Shown in pieces: positions 44,373-53,823 of a DNA stretch of 64,000 nucleotides. Each line of letters opens with the position of its first letter. The stretch's first letter is position 1. This stretch comes from Pedobacter quisquiliarum. GTDB lineage: Bacteria; Bacteroidota; Bacteroidia; Sphingobacteriales; Sphingobacteriaceae. The notes under the pieces were generated by a model, which saw only the letters and a program-made list of their open reading frames with translations, was not told the origin of the DNA and did not search any database. Made by a program: the position numbers and the translations under genes. The stretch is taken from positions 1 to 64,000 of the forward strand of contig NZ_BMIL01000001.1 in assembly GCF_014642175.1 (NCBI RefSeq), in the 5' to 3' direction.

Positions 44373-45473
44373 CTAATCTTGTGGAGCCGTATAATGTTTT
44401 ACAAATCTAAACGTTTCAACTATCCCCGCATCTTGTTCCTCGTAAAATTTAAAGGTGATGCTTTTATCTGAATGGAGGTCAGCAACCACATAGCCCTGAA
44501 TCGCTTTTCCATATTGCGCATATTTGCCGCGGAGCACCTGACTGGTTTTTGTTCCCGCCCCGCTGACCACCTGGATGTTGTTTTGCTTCTTGATAAACTG
44601 CAGGCCATGGTCGTGCCCAGCCACATGCACCAGATTTGGTACGCCGGCAAAGGCAGCGTCAACATTGTTGATCATTGCTCGATAGGTTTTGCTGTGCACA
44701 TCCTGCCGATTTGGGATGGTACCGCGTATCAAAGGGTAAAGTGACCCAATGATGGGAAGCGGAAGGTAGAGGTTCTTGTTTATATCGCGCAAGGGGAACA
44801 GGTGTTGCATGAGACTGAAACGCCCGCTGTGTGCACCGTAAGTTTGGAAAGGGTGGTGAGCAGCGAGCAAGATAATCTGATCTTTATGCTGCTCTGCAAG
44901 TGCTTTCATTCTGCTTATGACCGCTTCTTTATCTGTATTGCAGTTTTCAACTTCATGCGCCTTGTGATATTTATAAAGCCACCACTCAGAATCAAATGCA
45001 ACGATGGATAGATTTTCGGAGATTGGCAGCAGCACTGGTCCTGGGCATCCATTTTCTGGCACCATCCGGAGATCGGCATCTTGTTGCTCCCGCAAAAAAG
45101 CGCCTTGTGCTTTGATTTTGGCTAGTCCTTCGGGACCTGATTTATCCCAGTCATGATTGCCGGGCAGGAAGTATACTTTTGCACCTGCAGCACGCATGGG
45201 GACAAATTGAGAGCGGAGAATGTCTTTTGTCTTTGCCTCTTCTGCGCTGCCGGGCAAGCCCATACCTTTCGGATAGATGTTGTCGCCCAGATACACGACC
45301 GTGGTTTTACCTTGAAGCACTTGCCCTGCGGCATGACTGATCACGTCACTTTGCTGCGGATCTATTTCGCCGGCATCGCCGATAAAGACGATCCTGGATA
45401 CCAAGTTGCTGTCTTGAGCCAGGCCATAACAGCTCAGCAGCGATAGCAGGAAGATGCTGAACAGCTTTCTCAT
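44373..45473 (-). CDS. Secreted calcineurin-like metallophosphoesterase
   Basis: This is a 366-residue exported phosphatase with a signal peptide ending CYGLAQ (20). The metal-binding motifs are complete: GDAG (Asp33), GDNIYPKG (63-70), GNHD (105-108), AAHHPF and AGHDHGLQ. The YLPLPIIGSLYPLIRG stretch is characteristic of a Bacteroidota group that, as far as I recall, is often fused in one chain to the kinase-like/Omp85 module encoded two genes downstream here. The substrate is unknown. It is 9 bases after the beta-propeller lipoprotein gene. Confidence 0.92.
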   Translation of the reverse strand: MRKLFSIFLLSLLSCYGLAQDSNLVSRIVFIGDAGEIDPQQSDVISHAAGQVLQGKTTVVYLGDNIYPKGMGLPGSAEEAKTKDILRSQFVPMRAAGAKVYFLPGNHDWDKSGPEGLAKIKAQGAFLREQQDADLRMVPENGCPGPVLLPISENLSIVAFDSEWWLYKYHKAHEVENCNTDKEAVISRMKALAEQHKDQIILLAAHHPFQTYGAHSGRFSLMQHLFPLRDINKNLYLPLPIIGSLYPLIRGTIPNRQDVHSKTYRAMINNVDAAFAGVPNLVHVAGHDHGLQFIKKQNNIQVVSGAGTKTSQVLRGKYAQYGKAIQGYVVADLHSDKSITFKFYEEQDAGIVETFRFVKHYTAPQD

Positions 45474-45482
45474 CGGTTGTGC

Positions 45483-46364
45483 TTAAGGATTGGTTGTCGT
45501 ATTTGTTGCCGGTGTAAACTTCTGGATGTTACCATTGGTAATTTCATCGCCTTCACTGGAGATGTAGAGGTTTAGGTCTTTGTCGAATGCAATGCCTTCA
45601 GGCTGATTGAAGGTTGAGGCATCAAGATCATAAACCATTTCAATCTGCCAATCTTGTTTCGCAACAACCAAAAGCTTTTCTGCCGAAGACAAGATGTACC
45701 ATTCCTTAGTTTTCGGGTGCTGGCTCAGGGCAGATACTTTCAATCCTGATTTCAGCTTGTAACCCATGGCTTCTATGGCATCCTGATCCAGGCTGAATTC
45801 CGTGATGGTACCCAGCTGTTTGGTGGTTTTGTCTACATTGATCTTATAACCCAAGGTGTTTTTCTTTTTCTTGCCGCCACTTTTCGTAAGCACATACAAT
45901 ACATGCGCTGCTTCATCAGCATATAGGCTTTCATATTCCGCCTTTGGCAAGAAATCATCCCATTGTGCCGTGCTGTCACTTACATCACCAAGCTCCATAT
46001 CCAGTGGGAAACTATAGATGTCCCCGGAGCTTTTCAGCACGTATACCTGGTTGTTGAGTATGGCAAGATCCTCATAGTCGCCTCTTGGTCCAAACTTAAT
46101 GCTGGTAGCTTTTTTGATGCCCCATTTCAGGGAGAATAGCCGTCCTTCTTCATCCTGAATCGCATAAATTGTTTCCGGATCATAGGCATTGAACGCAATA
46201 CCGGAGATCTCCAGGAGGCTTTCCGGCATGTTAAACTTCTCAGCTTTAGTGAAATCATAATCCGCGGGCTGCGCATTTGCAGATTTTATAGCAGGCTTAC
46301 AGCCAAACAAGATTGTGATGCCTGCGAAAACGAGTACGGTAATGATCTTGAGTCGTTGCTTCAT
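45483..46364 (-). CDS. SdiA-regulated-type beta-propeller lipoprotein
   Basis: This is a 293-residue lipoprotein (lipobox LFGC, Cys22). The mature part is built of repeating four-stranded blades with phrases such as SLLEISGIAFNAYDPETIYAIQDEEG and NQPEGIAFDKDLNLYISSEGD, matching the SdiA-regulated/YjiK propeller group. The blades resemble those of phytase-like and SMP-30-like proteins, so binding of a phosphorylated or sugar ligand is possible but unproven. It lies between ppk1 (11 bases) and the secreted phosphoesterase gene (9 bases). Confidence 0.85.
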   Translation of the reverse strand: MKQRLKIITVLVFAGITILFGCKPAIKSANAQPADYDFTKAEKFNMPESLLEISGIAFNAYDPETIYAIQDEEGRLFSLKWGIKKATSIKFGPRGDYEDLAILNNQVYVLKSSGDIYSFPLDMELGDVSDSTAQWDDFLPKAEYESLYADEAAHVLYVLTKSGGKKKKNTLGYKINVDKTTKQLGTITEFSLDQDAIEAMGYKLKSGLKVSALSQHPKTKEWYILSSAEKLLVVAKQDWQIEMVYDLDASTFNQPEGIAFDKDLNLYISSEGDEITNGNIQKFTPATNTTTNP

Positions 46365-46375
46365 GGTAATTCGGT

Positions 46376-48403
46376 TTAGTGCGCTGCTTTCAACAGCTTG
46401 TAAATTTCCGCCTGTGCCCGATGGCCATTGGTTGGCTTTATGGGTTGGTTATCTAGCGCCGCATCCAATAGCACGGCTTGTTCTGTATCCTGGAGCTGAA
46501 TGGCGATTAGGTTTTCTATTAAGGCCTTTGCTTGTGGATCATAGATCGGAAAACAAACTTCAATCCGGGCGTAGATGTTCCGGTTCATCCAGTCTGCCGA
46601 GCCCATAAATACTGCTTTGTTGCCGTTGTTGTGGAAGATGAATACCCGGCCATGCTCCAGATAACGATCAACAATTCTAATGATCCGGATGTTTTCGCTT
46701 TGGTTTGGAACTCCTGGAATCAGGCAACAAATGCTGCGGACGATCAAGTTGATCTGAACACCCGCATTCGAGGCTTCATAGAGCTTACTGATCAGTATCT
46801 TTTCCTCCAGATTATTCAACTTGATGGTAATGGCTGCTGGCAGGCCAGCTTTAGCAAATGCAATCTCGTTGTCTATGAGAGCGATAAATCGCTCCTGTAA
46901 GTTAAATTGCGCAACCAGTAAATGTTCAAACGTGATTGCACTTTTAGCAACCGGTGTTTTCTTAGGCGCTGCCATGAAATGAAACAGGGACTCAAGCTCC
47001 CGAGTTAGGGATGGTTCGGCGGTAAGGAGTACATGATCGGTATAGAACTTTGCAGTGCTTTCATTCAGGTTGCCCGTAGAAAGTAATCCATAGTAAGCCT
47101 GCCCTGAGGAGGTGGTTCGTTTTACCAGTGCGATCTTGGCGTGCACTTTATATTTTACACTACTGTAGATCACTTCCGCACCCGCGGCTTTAAGTCGGGT
47201 GGCCCACTTGATGTTGTTTTCTTCGTCGAAGCGCGCTTTTAGTTCCAACATCACGACAACCTTTTTGCCTAGTTGTGCCGCCTGAATGAGTGCGGTGACA
47301 ATCCGGGAGTTTTTGGCTACGCGATAAAGCGTACAGCAAATCTCTGTAACCTGGTCGTCTGTTGCTGCACTTTCAAAGAAGGATATTACAGGCGCAAAGC
47401 TTTCATGAGGCAGGTTAAGCAGCAGGTCCTTTTCCTGGATGCGGTCGAAGATTGATGCGGTTTCTATTTCCCCTGTGGACGTTAGCGCCGGCCATTCGGG
47501 GTAGGCATATTCAGGTTCAGGTAGGGGGAAGCTACTCAGATCTTTAAGGTTGTGATAATAGCCCCCCATGACCACGGCAGCATGTTGTAGATTAAGTGCG
47601 TACATCATGCTGTAGAGGTGACGTAAGGGTACGTCCGGCTGGCAGAGGAACCTGGTTGCGATACCATAGTCACGCTTAGCCAGTTCTTTTTCCATTGCAG
47701 CAACGATGTTTTCATCTACTTCTTCCTCCAGGTGCAATTCCGCATCCCGGGTCACCTTAAGTGCATAACAATTGGTAACGGTCTCCGCGTTAAACAGCAG
47801 ATGAAGGTTGAAGCGAACAATGTCATCCAAAAACAGGACGTGCTTCAATCCACCTTCTGAAACGGTGTAAAGGCGAGGCAGGGTGTCTGAAGGTATGTTG
47901 AGCATTGCAAGTCGTTCCGAACCTTCCTGGTTAAGCAGCACCACGCCAAAATAAAGCTTGTTGTTTTCTGCGAAAAAGTTGTTGTGCTCCTGATTGAGGT
48001 ATACGGGTTTAAGCAGCGGCTTGATTTCATTCTCGAAAATGCTCGTAACCATACTCGTGATGGCAGGTGGTAGCGCTTGACGGTATACCCAATTGTATCC
48101 TGCTTCAGCTAATGCCGGAATAATGATGTCGCGTAGGATCGCTCCGAAGTGCTGTTGCTGCAGGTTAATCCTGCGTTTGGCTTCACGGTAAGCGAAGTCC
48201 GGATCCTGCAAATCTTTATCCTGGTCTATTGCCTTGAGTACCGGCATACGGACGCGGTAGAATTCGTCCAGGTTGGAAGAGTAGATAGAAAGGAATCTTA
48301 CTTTCTCCATCAGCGGCACTTTAGCCGAGGCGGCCTCCGCCAGGACCCTTTCATTAAAGCCTAGCCAGCTAAGATCTCGATTAAAAAAGCGGTATGTCCC
48401 CAT
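46376..48403 (-). CDS. ppk1: Polyphosphate kinase 1
   Basis: This 675-residue enzyme reversibly makes inorganic polyphosphate from ATP. Seen are the N-terminal FFNRDLSWLGFNERVLAEA and the phospholipase-D-like catalytic parts, with the autophosphorylated His in YKVHAKIALVKR. The second half includes GLLSTGNLNESTAKFYTDH, IVRSICCLIPGVP and GSADWMNRN. I use the ATG at 48403; the frame to 48415 starts with TTG and overlaps the HD gene. The start is one base after the upstream stop codon, so translation is probably coupled. Confidence 0.96.
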   Translation of the reverse strand: MGTYRFFNRDLSWLGFNERVLAEAASAKVPLMEKVRFLSIYSSNLDEFYRVRMPVLKAIDQDKDLQDPDFAYREAKRRINLQQQHFGAILRDIIIPALAEAGYNWVYRQALPPAITSMVTSIFENEIKPLLKPVYLNQEHNNFFAENNKLYFGVVLLNQEGSERLAMLNIPSDTLPRLYTVSEGGLKHVLFLDDIVRFNLHLLFNAETVTNCYALKVTRDAELHLEEEVDENIVAAMEKELAKRDYGIATRFLCQPDVPLRHLYSMMYALNLQHAAVVMGGYYHNLKDLSSFPLPEPEYAYPEWPALTSTGEIETASIFDRIQEKDLLLNLPHESFAPVISFFESAATDDQVTEICCTLYRVAKNSRIVTALIQAAQLGKKVVVMLELKARFDEENNIKWATRLKAAGAEVIYSSVKYKVHAKIALVKRTTSSGQAYYGLLSTGNLNESTAKFYTDHVLLTAEPSLTRELESLFHFMAAPKKTPVAKSAITFEHLLVAQFNLQERFIALIDNEIAFAKAGLPAAITIKLNNLEEKILISKLYEASNAGVQINLIVRSICCLIPGVPNQSENIRIIRIVDRYLEHGRVFIFHNNGNKAVFMGSADWMNRNIYARIEVCFPIYDPQAKALIENLIAIQLQDTEQAVLLDAALDNQPIKPTNGHRAQAEIYKLLKAAH

Positions 48404-48404
48404 A

Positions 48405-49622
48405 CTACATCTCAAATGCTACTGCTATTATGAACCCCAGTACAGACACGATAATGCCGAACATAAATACGTTGTAAGCGATTCTTAAGAGTCTGTATTT
48501 TCTGCCCAGTACAATGCCCTGAGCGTAAATGTCCTTGATCAAACTTCCATATAGGTAGTCACGGTTCTCCATCATCTTTTCCATGGCGTCGTTGTAGTCA
48601 CGAAGGCTCATGCGGTAAAAATTACCGAAGAAGAGCAGGTTTGGCTTTTTCTCCAAAACTTCTTCCGGCGTAAATCGTCCTGGTGGTACGGAGGGTCTGG
48701 TCGCCAAGATCGAGAAGACCATTGTCACCAGACAGATCAGCAGCAAGGTTACGGTTGGCAGGATCAGGTGCTCGTTATCTTCCAACTTCCGGAGCAGGAC
48801 ACTAAGCACGACTGACAAGATGATGGAGTTAATGGAAATCATGATGTGTGCCTTGTTATCCGCCATATCACTTAGCCGCTGGTGATTGTTGGAAGTAATT
48901 CGGAACATGGTTTCAATACCTTTTTCCGGCCGGGCATCTTTTTCTTCTTTCTTCTTCTTATCCTTTGATGCTGATTTTTGCTGGGGCATTTCCAGAACAG
49001 CGGGTGTTGGTTCGTTCAAATTAAAAGCTTCCTGAATCTGCGTTTTTAGGGTACGTATGGTATCGAGCTTTCTGGCGCTAAGTTTACCGATACAATATTG
49101 GGTGTGGTAATGATGTGATTCCAGCAGCTGTAAAGTACCTAAGCGCCAGAGGTTTTTGTCAATTTCTTTGTTGCAAACGGCCATGGTTTCCTTGCGCATC
49201 AGCTTGTTGCGGTCTTTGAAGTCTTCACTACCAAGATGATAGAGATCGGCATCACATACAATCTGCTGGAGCAGGTTCTTGGGCGACTGCGGCATTTTAG
49301 TGGCCATGATGCAGCCTTGAACCTCCTGAATGGTTTCCTCATTTACCTCAAGGGCGCGCAGGAATATGGCTGCCGCTTCAGCTCCTTTCTTCTCATGCTG
49401 ATCACGCCCATCCAGATAACCGACGTCGTGGAACCAGGATGCACACTGCACGATAAAGAAATCACGGTCTGAAAGCTGATAATGATTTCCGATTTCTACA
49501 GCGTGTTTGATGACATGTTCCGTATGGTTAAGGTTGTGGTACACCAGCTGTTCATCTCCCCGGGTCTGGAATAAATGTTCAACATGGGTCTTTACGTCGT
49601 CTAAGATTTCAAGATAATTCAT
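48405..49622 (-). CDS. HD-domain protein fused to a PycTM-like membrane module
   Basis: This is a 405-residue protein. Residues 1-190 are an HD phosphohydrolase domain (His33, His65-Asp66 in WFHDVGYLDG, Asp124/Asp126 in IVCDADLYHLG), able to hydrolyse nucleotides or phosphoesters. A Lys/Glu linker (about 210-235) leads to a membrane part with SDMADNKAHIMISINSIILSV (one base of helix 1), a second helix (about 289-309) and a last helix (about 380-402). This matches the PycTM module known as the effector of Pycsar antiphage systems, also found in non-defence proteins of Bacteroidota. It is the first gene of the seven-gene run. Confidence 0.88.
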   Translation of the reverse strand: MNYLEILDDVKTHVEHLFQTRGDEQLVYHNLNHTEHVIKHAVEIGNHYQLSDRDFFIVQCASWFHDVGYLDGRDQHEKKGAEAAAIFLRALEVNEETIQEVQGCIMATKMPQSPKNLLQQIVCDADLYHLGSEDFKDRNKLMRKETMAVCNKEIDKNLWRLGTLQLLESHHYHTQYCIGKLSARKLDTIRTLKTQIQEAFNLNEPTPAVLEMPQQKSASKDKKKKEEKDARPEKGIETMFRITSNNHQRLSDMADNKAHIMISINSIILSVVLSVLLRKLEDNEHLILPTVTLLLICLVTMVFSILATRPSVPPGRFTPEEVLEKKPNLLFFGNFYRMSLRDYNDAMEKMMENRDYLYGSLIKDIYAQGIVLGRKYRLLRIAYNVFMFGIIVSVLGFIIAVAFEM

Positions 49623-49727
49623 AATAAGTAAAGATGATAAATAACCACGAAAATGATTGATTGTTTATCGTGGGGTGTAACATTTTGTGGCTTTTGGGTA
49701 CTAATGGCAGATACTTTAAGGATTTAT

Positions 49728-52145
49728 ATGAAAAGACTGTTACTATTATTTTTTAGCGTGTTCAGCATTTTACAGGCGAAAGCGCAATTTCCAATTGGTG
49801 GTGCAAGCACCAGGGTTACGGTTGTGGGGAAGGTTTCTGCGACAATTGTAGACTCTCTAAGCAATAAACCTGTGGATTATGCCAGTACTTCGCTGGTTAG
49901 AATTTCTGACAACAAAGCCATCAATGGCGCGGTGTCTGATGAGAAGGGGAAAATCGCCATTCAGAATGTTAGTCCTGGTAAATACAAACTGACCATAGGC
50001 TTCATCGGCTATACCACGAAGGTGTTAACGGTGACAACCACACCAGAGCGGCCAGACTTGAATTTAGGAACCATCAAATTGGTTGGAACTTCTAACAATC
50101 TTGCAGAGGTTACCGTAACCGGTCAAAAGGCTTTAGTGGAAACCAAAATTGATAAACTGGTTTATAATGCAGAGCAGGATGTGACGGTTGCAGGTGGAAA
50201 TGCCAGCGACGTGATGCGTAAGGTGCCGATGCTTTCGGTTGATATTGATGGTAATGTTTCACTTCGTGGAAGTTCACAGGTACGCGTGCTGATCAATGGT
50301 AAACCATCAGGAACGATGGCAAACAGTGTTGCAGATGCGTTAAAGATGATCCCTGCAGAGCAGATCAAAACCGTTGAGGTTATTACCAGTCCATCGGCAA
50401 AATACGATGCTGAAGGTTCAGGTGGTATCATCAACATCATCACCAAAAAGAAAACCGCTCAAGGTGTAAGTGGTGCAGTGAACTTATCTGCAGGTACACG
50501 TCAGAACAACGGTAACTTCAGCTTGAACACCCGTCAGGGTCGTTTAGGAGTAACCAGTAACGTGGGTGTGCAATACGCCATTCCGCAGGATACCCGAGTA
50601 GAGCTACTAAATGAGAACTATAACCTGAATACCACACTACAACAATCTGGTACCACCAAATCTAAACGCTGGGGAGGAAACGGAAACGTTGGTGTGGATT
50701 ACGACATCAACAATTACAACAGCTTATCGACAAGTTTGAAGTACAATCGCTTTGAGACCGGCAATGATGGGGTATTGGGTGTGCTTAGCCGTGCAGGGAA
50801 CAACCAGTCCAGCTTCGCGCGTGAGTCGAATAGCGAAGCAGCGATGAGCAACTTCGACTGGACTGCCGATTACCGCAGGACAAGTAAGCGCGAGGGTGAG
50901 GAGTTCAGCGTTTCCGGGCAGGCATCTTTTGGCCGTAATGTGAATGACTTTGTAACCAGGTATGTGTATCCAAATACCGCGGCGATGGAGATTATTGGAG
51001 ATAACACCGGTAAAAACAACGAGTACACTTTGCAGTCGGATTATACCTATCCATTCTCGAAATCCGTGATTTTGGAAACCGGACTGAAAGGTATCTCCAG
51101 AAATATTGAAAGTAAATATCAGGACACCGAGCAGGACTTCGATTACGGTCAGGATGTAGCTGCGGCTTACGGTGTGATTAGCTTTAAGCTGGCGAAGAAA
51201 CTTTCCTTCAAAGGTGGTTTGAGAGCCGAGTACACCAACATCAACGGTACTGCAGGAAGTACCCTGGATTTCAAAAATGACTATTTCAACCTGTTTCCAA
51301 GTGCGATTGTTTCGCAGGCATTTTCTCAGCGTACTACCTTGAAGTTGAGCTACAACAGAAGGATGCAGCGTCCGAGTTTATTCTATTTGAATCCATTCCT
51401 GGATGAAACAGACCCGGAGAATAAACGTCAGGGTAATCCGGCACTAAATCCGGAGCTAACGGATGTGCTTGAACTGGGTTATTCGACTTTCATTAAAGGG
51501 TCAATGATTAATGCTTCGGTATTCTACAGAAACACGCAGGATGTTATTGAAAGCGTGTTTTATCCGGGACAAAAACTAACATCCTACTTCAACGTAGGTA
51601 CAAGTAAATCTTACGGCTTTAACACCTTCGCGAGCTACAACCCACTACCAAAATGGACGCTAATGGGTAATCTAAGCTTAAACAGCTATGAGGTTATGAA
51701 TCCGACTACAAATGAGAGTACAGGGGTTTATGCCAACTATACGGTGTTCATGAGATCTGCTATTGGTTTTACGGGGGGCTGGAATACAGAGATCTTTGGT
51801 GTTTATAATGGTGCAAGAAGATCTTTCCAGGGTACAACGGGCGCCATGGCGTTTTATGGTGGTGCCTTAAAAAAGGATATCATGAAGAAGAAAGCGACTA
51901 TTGGCGTGAATGTATTTAATGTATTTGCCAGAGATCTGCACATTGAAACGCGTAATGAGAGTGCAGAATTCCTGCAGACAACCAACATTTACTATCCGAT
52001 TCGCTCCTTTGGTGTAAACTTTAGTTACAACTTTGGTAAGATCAACTTCAACGCACCGCCTAAGAAAAAGTCCATTAAAAATGACGACTTAAAACAAGGC
52101 GAGCAACAAATGGGCGGCCAGATGGGCGGGGCCGGTCAAGGCTAA
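49728..52145 (+). CDS. TonB-dependent receptor-like outer membrane beta-barrel protein
   Basis: This is an 805-residue outer-membrane protein. The ATG at 49728 gives a clear signal peptide (MKRLLLLFFSVFSILQAKAQ). The frame upstream to 49653 has no signal and is rejected. A carboxypeptidase-regulatory-like domain spans about 30-125, a plug domain about 130-245 (SDVMRKVPMLSVDIDGNVSLRG, VEVITSPSAKYDAEGSGGIINI), and then a 22-strand barrel of the OMP_b-brl_3 type. The Gln/Gly-rich tail after FGKINF is unusual because such barrels normally end in an aromatic residue. No SusD-like partner is adjacent. It is convergent with the peptide-binding lipoprotein gene. Confidence 0.92.
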   Translation: MKRLLLLFFSVFSILQAKAQFPIGGASTRVTVVGKVSATIVDSLSNKPVDYASTSLVRISDNKAINGAVSDEKGKIAIQNVSPGKYKLTIGFIGYTTKVLTVTTTPERPDLNLGTIKLVGTSNNLAEVTVTGQKALVETKIDKLVYNAEQDVTVAGGNASDVMRKVPMLSVDIDGNVSLRGSSQVRVLINGKPSGTMANSVADALKMIPAEQIKTVEVITSPSAKYDAEGSGGIINIITKKKTAQGVSGAVNLSAGTRQNNGNFSLNTRQGRLGVTSNVGVQYAIPQDTRVELLNENYNLNTTLQQSGTTKSKRWGGNGNVGVDYDINNYNSLSTSLKYNRFETGNDGVLGVLSRAGNNQSSFARESNSEAAMSNFDWTADYRRTSKREGEEFSVSGQASFGRNVNDFVTRYVYPNTAAMEIIGDNTGKNNEYTLQSDYTYPFSKSVILETGLKGISRNIESKYQDTEQDFDYGQDVAAAYGVISFKLAKKLSFKGGLRAEYTNINGTAGSTLDFKNDYFNLFPSAIVSQAFSQRTTLKLSYNRRMQRPSLFYLNPFLDETDPENKRQGNPALNPELTDVLELGYSTFIKGSMINASVFYRNTQDVIESVFYPGQKLTSYFNVGTSKSYGFNTFASYNPLPKWTLMGNLSLNSYEVMNPTTNESTGVYANYTVFMRSAIGFTGGWNTEIFGVYNGARRSFQGTTGAMAFYGGALKKDIMKKKATIGVNVFNVFARDLHIETRNESAEFLQTTNIYYPIRSFGVNFSYNFGKINFNAPPKKKSIKNDDLKQGEQQMGGQMGGAGQG

Positions 52146-52146
52146 A

Positions 52147-53778
52147 TTAACCCTTTTTTACCCGCTTAAGAATCATCAGGTTCAGCGGGTTTAAAGGGAA
52201 ACCCGTGATGTTATTCTGTAGCATCACGACAGATTGATCATAAAATAGCGGGATCATGGAGCCATGCTCCATGATCATGTTATCCATCCGGTGATATAGG
52301 GCATACCTTTTCACCGGATCATTTTCATAGTAACTCTGCTCAAACAGCCTGTCAAATTCTTTGTTAAAATAGCCTGTGTAGTTTGGTCCGAAAGGGACCT
52401 TATTGCGGGAATAAAAAACAGAGAGGTAGTTCTCCGCATCCGGGTAATCTGCAATCCAAGATCCTCTGAAGAAATTCACTTCATTTTTAGCCATCAGCTC
52501 ACGTAAGCTGGCATTCGGGCTCACATCTACTTTCACTTTAATGCCTATTGCATTCAGTTCACCCTGTACAAACTCAATCAGGTCTTTGTAGGTGGTGGAC
52601 GTACTGAGCTTAACCACCGGCAGGTTTTTGCCGTCAGGAAAACCGGCTTCGGCAAGTAAGCGGGCGGCCTTTGCGGGATTGTAGCTGTAACCCTTCACCA
52701 CCGTGCTGTCGAAACCCGGCATGCCCAGCGGTACAAATCCTGCAGTTGCAGGAATACCAACACTGTTCCGTAAATACTTGATGAGTTTAGGCTTATCAAT
52801 GGCATACTGAATGGCCTGACGGACCTTCTTCAGCCTTAATGGTGAGTTTTTAACGATGCTTTTCGAGGTGTCTACAAGGATGCCGATGTATTCTGTGCAG
52901 AGGTAAGGGCGTTTAAGTAGTTGGAACTTGTCCTGATACTTCGGCGTCATTTTACCGCTCTTCGTCAGGATATCGTCGCGGTAACTACCATCGACCTTGT
53001 CAAAGAAGTCCAGGTCTTTTTTGATGAAGTTCATGAATGCACTTTGTTTGTCGCTGATAAAAGTCGCCTTAATTGCATCCAGATAGGGGAGTTGCTGCGC
53101 GCCGTCTTTCTCCCAGTACTTTTCATTTTTAAGCAGTACAAGGATCTCGTCTTCTTTCCAGTATTTAAATTTAAAAGGTCCTGTGCCCACAGGATGGCTA
53201 CGGAAATCTTTTCCATAATGCTCCACCACTTCCTTAGGTACTACAGAGCAGTATTGGGCGGTAAGCAGGTTCAGAAAGGCGGGGAAGGGCTTACTCAGTT
53301 CAATGCGGAAGGTAGTATCATTGATGGCTTTGAAGCTGTTGATGTCCTTCACCTTGTCATTGAAAATCCAGCCGCCGGATGAGGCGACTTTCGGATCTAT
53401 AAGCCGGTAAAAGGAATAGCGGAAGTCTTCCGCAACAACCTTCCGGCCTTTTCCGCCTTCAAAAAGCGGATCGTCATGAAAATACACGTCATCGCGCAGG
53501 TTGAAGGTGTATTGGAGGCCATCCTCCGAAACCGTCCATGTTTTGGCGATGGCTGGGATGGTGTTCAGGTTACTGTCGACCTGCACCAATCCATTGAAGA
53601 TCTGATTGATCATCCAGATGGCATTCTGATTTCTGGCGAATGCAGGGTCCATGGAAGTCAGGTTCTGATCTATGTTAAGGTTGAAAACCGTTCTGTTATC
53701 ATTGGAAGATTTGGTCTTGCAGGCGCTGAAGCCTAAGAAAAGCAATCCACAAAATATATATTGAATAATACGGCGCAT
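52147..53778 (-). CDS. Peptide/nickel-type ABC transporter substrate-binding lipoprotein
   Basis: This is a 543-residue SBP_bac_5 (OppA/DppA-like) binding protein. I place the start at the ATG 53778, giving a lipoprotein signal (IFCGLLFLGFSAC). Typical motifs follow: NLTSMDPAFARNQNAIWMINQIFNGLVQVD, WTVSEDGLQYTFNLRDDVYFHDG-like, and VRQAIQYAIDKPKLIKYLRN. The matching permease and ATPase genes are not in the window, which is common for peptide-binding lipoproteins in this group. It diverges from the small gene at 53824 with overlapping promoter regions. Confidence 0.92.
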   Translation of the reverse strand: MRRIIQYIFCGLLFLGFSACKTKSSNDNRTVFNLNIDQNLTSMDPAFARNQNAIWMINQIFNGLVQVDSNLNTIPAIAKTWTVSEDGLQYTFNLRDDVYFHDDPLFEGGKGRKVVAEDFRYSFYRLIDPKVASSGGWIFNDKVKDINSFKAINDTTFRIELSKPFPAFLNLLTAQYCSVVPKEVVEHYGKDFRSHPVGTGPFKFKYWKEDEILVLLKNEKYWEKDGAQQLPYLDAIKATFISDKQSAFMNFIKKDLDFFDKVDGSYRDDILTKSGKMTPKYQDKFQLLKRPYLCTEYIGILVDTSKSIVKNSPLRLKKVRQAIQYAIDKPKLIKYLRNSVGIPATAGFVPLGMPGFDSTVVKGYSYNPAKAARLLAEAGFPDGKNLPVVKLSTSTTYKDLIEFVQGELNAIGIKVKVDVSPNASLRELMAKNEVNFFRGSWIADYPDAENYLSVFYSRNKVPFGPNYTGYFNKEFDRLFEQSYYENDPVKRYALYHRMDNMIMEHGSMIPLFYDQSVVMLQNNITGFPLNPLNLMILKRVKKG

Positions 53779-53792
53779 CTGTACAGGAATAC

Positions 53793-53800
53793 TAATTTTG
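53793..53800 (+). promoter_or_regulatory. -7 promoter box (TAATTTTG)
   Basis: TAATTTTG matches TAnnTTTG and ends 23 bases before the ATG at 53824, in the short divergent spacer with the peptide-binding lipoprotein gene. Confidence 0.5.
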
Positions 53801-53823
53801 CACAAAGTAACCAATTTAATAGT

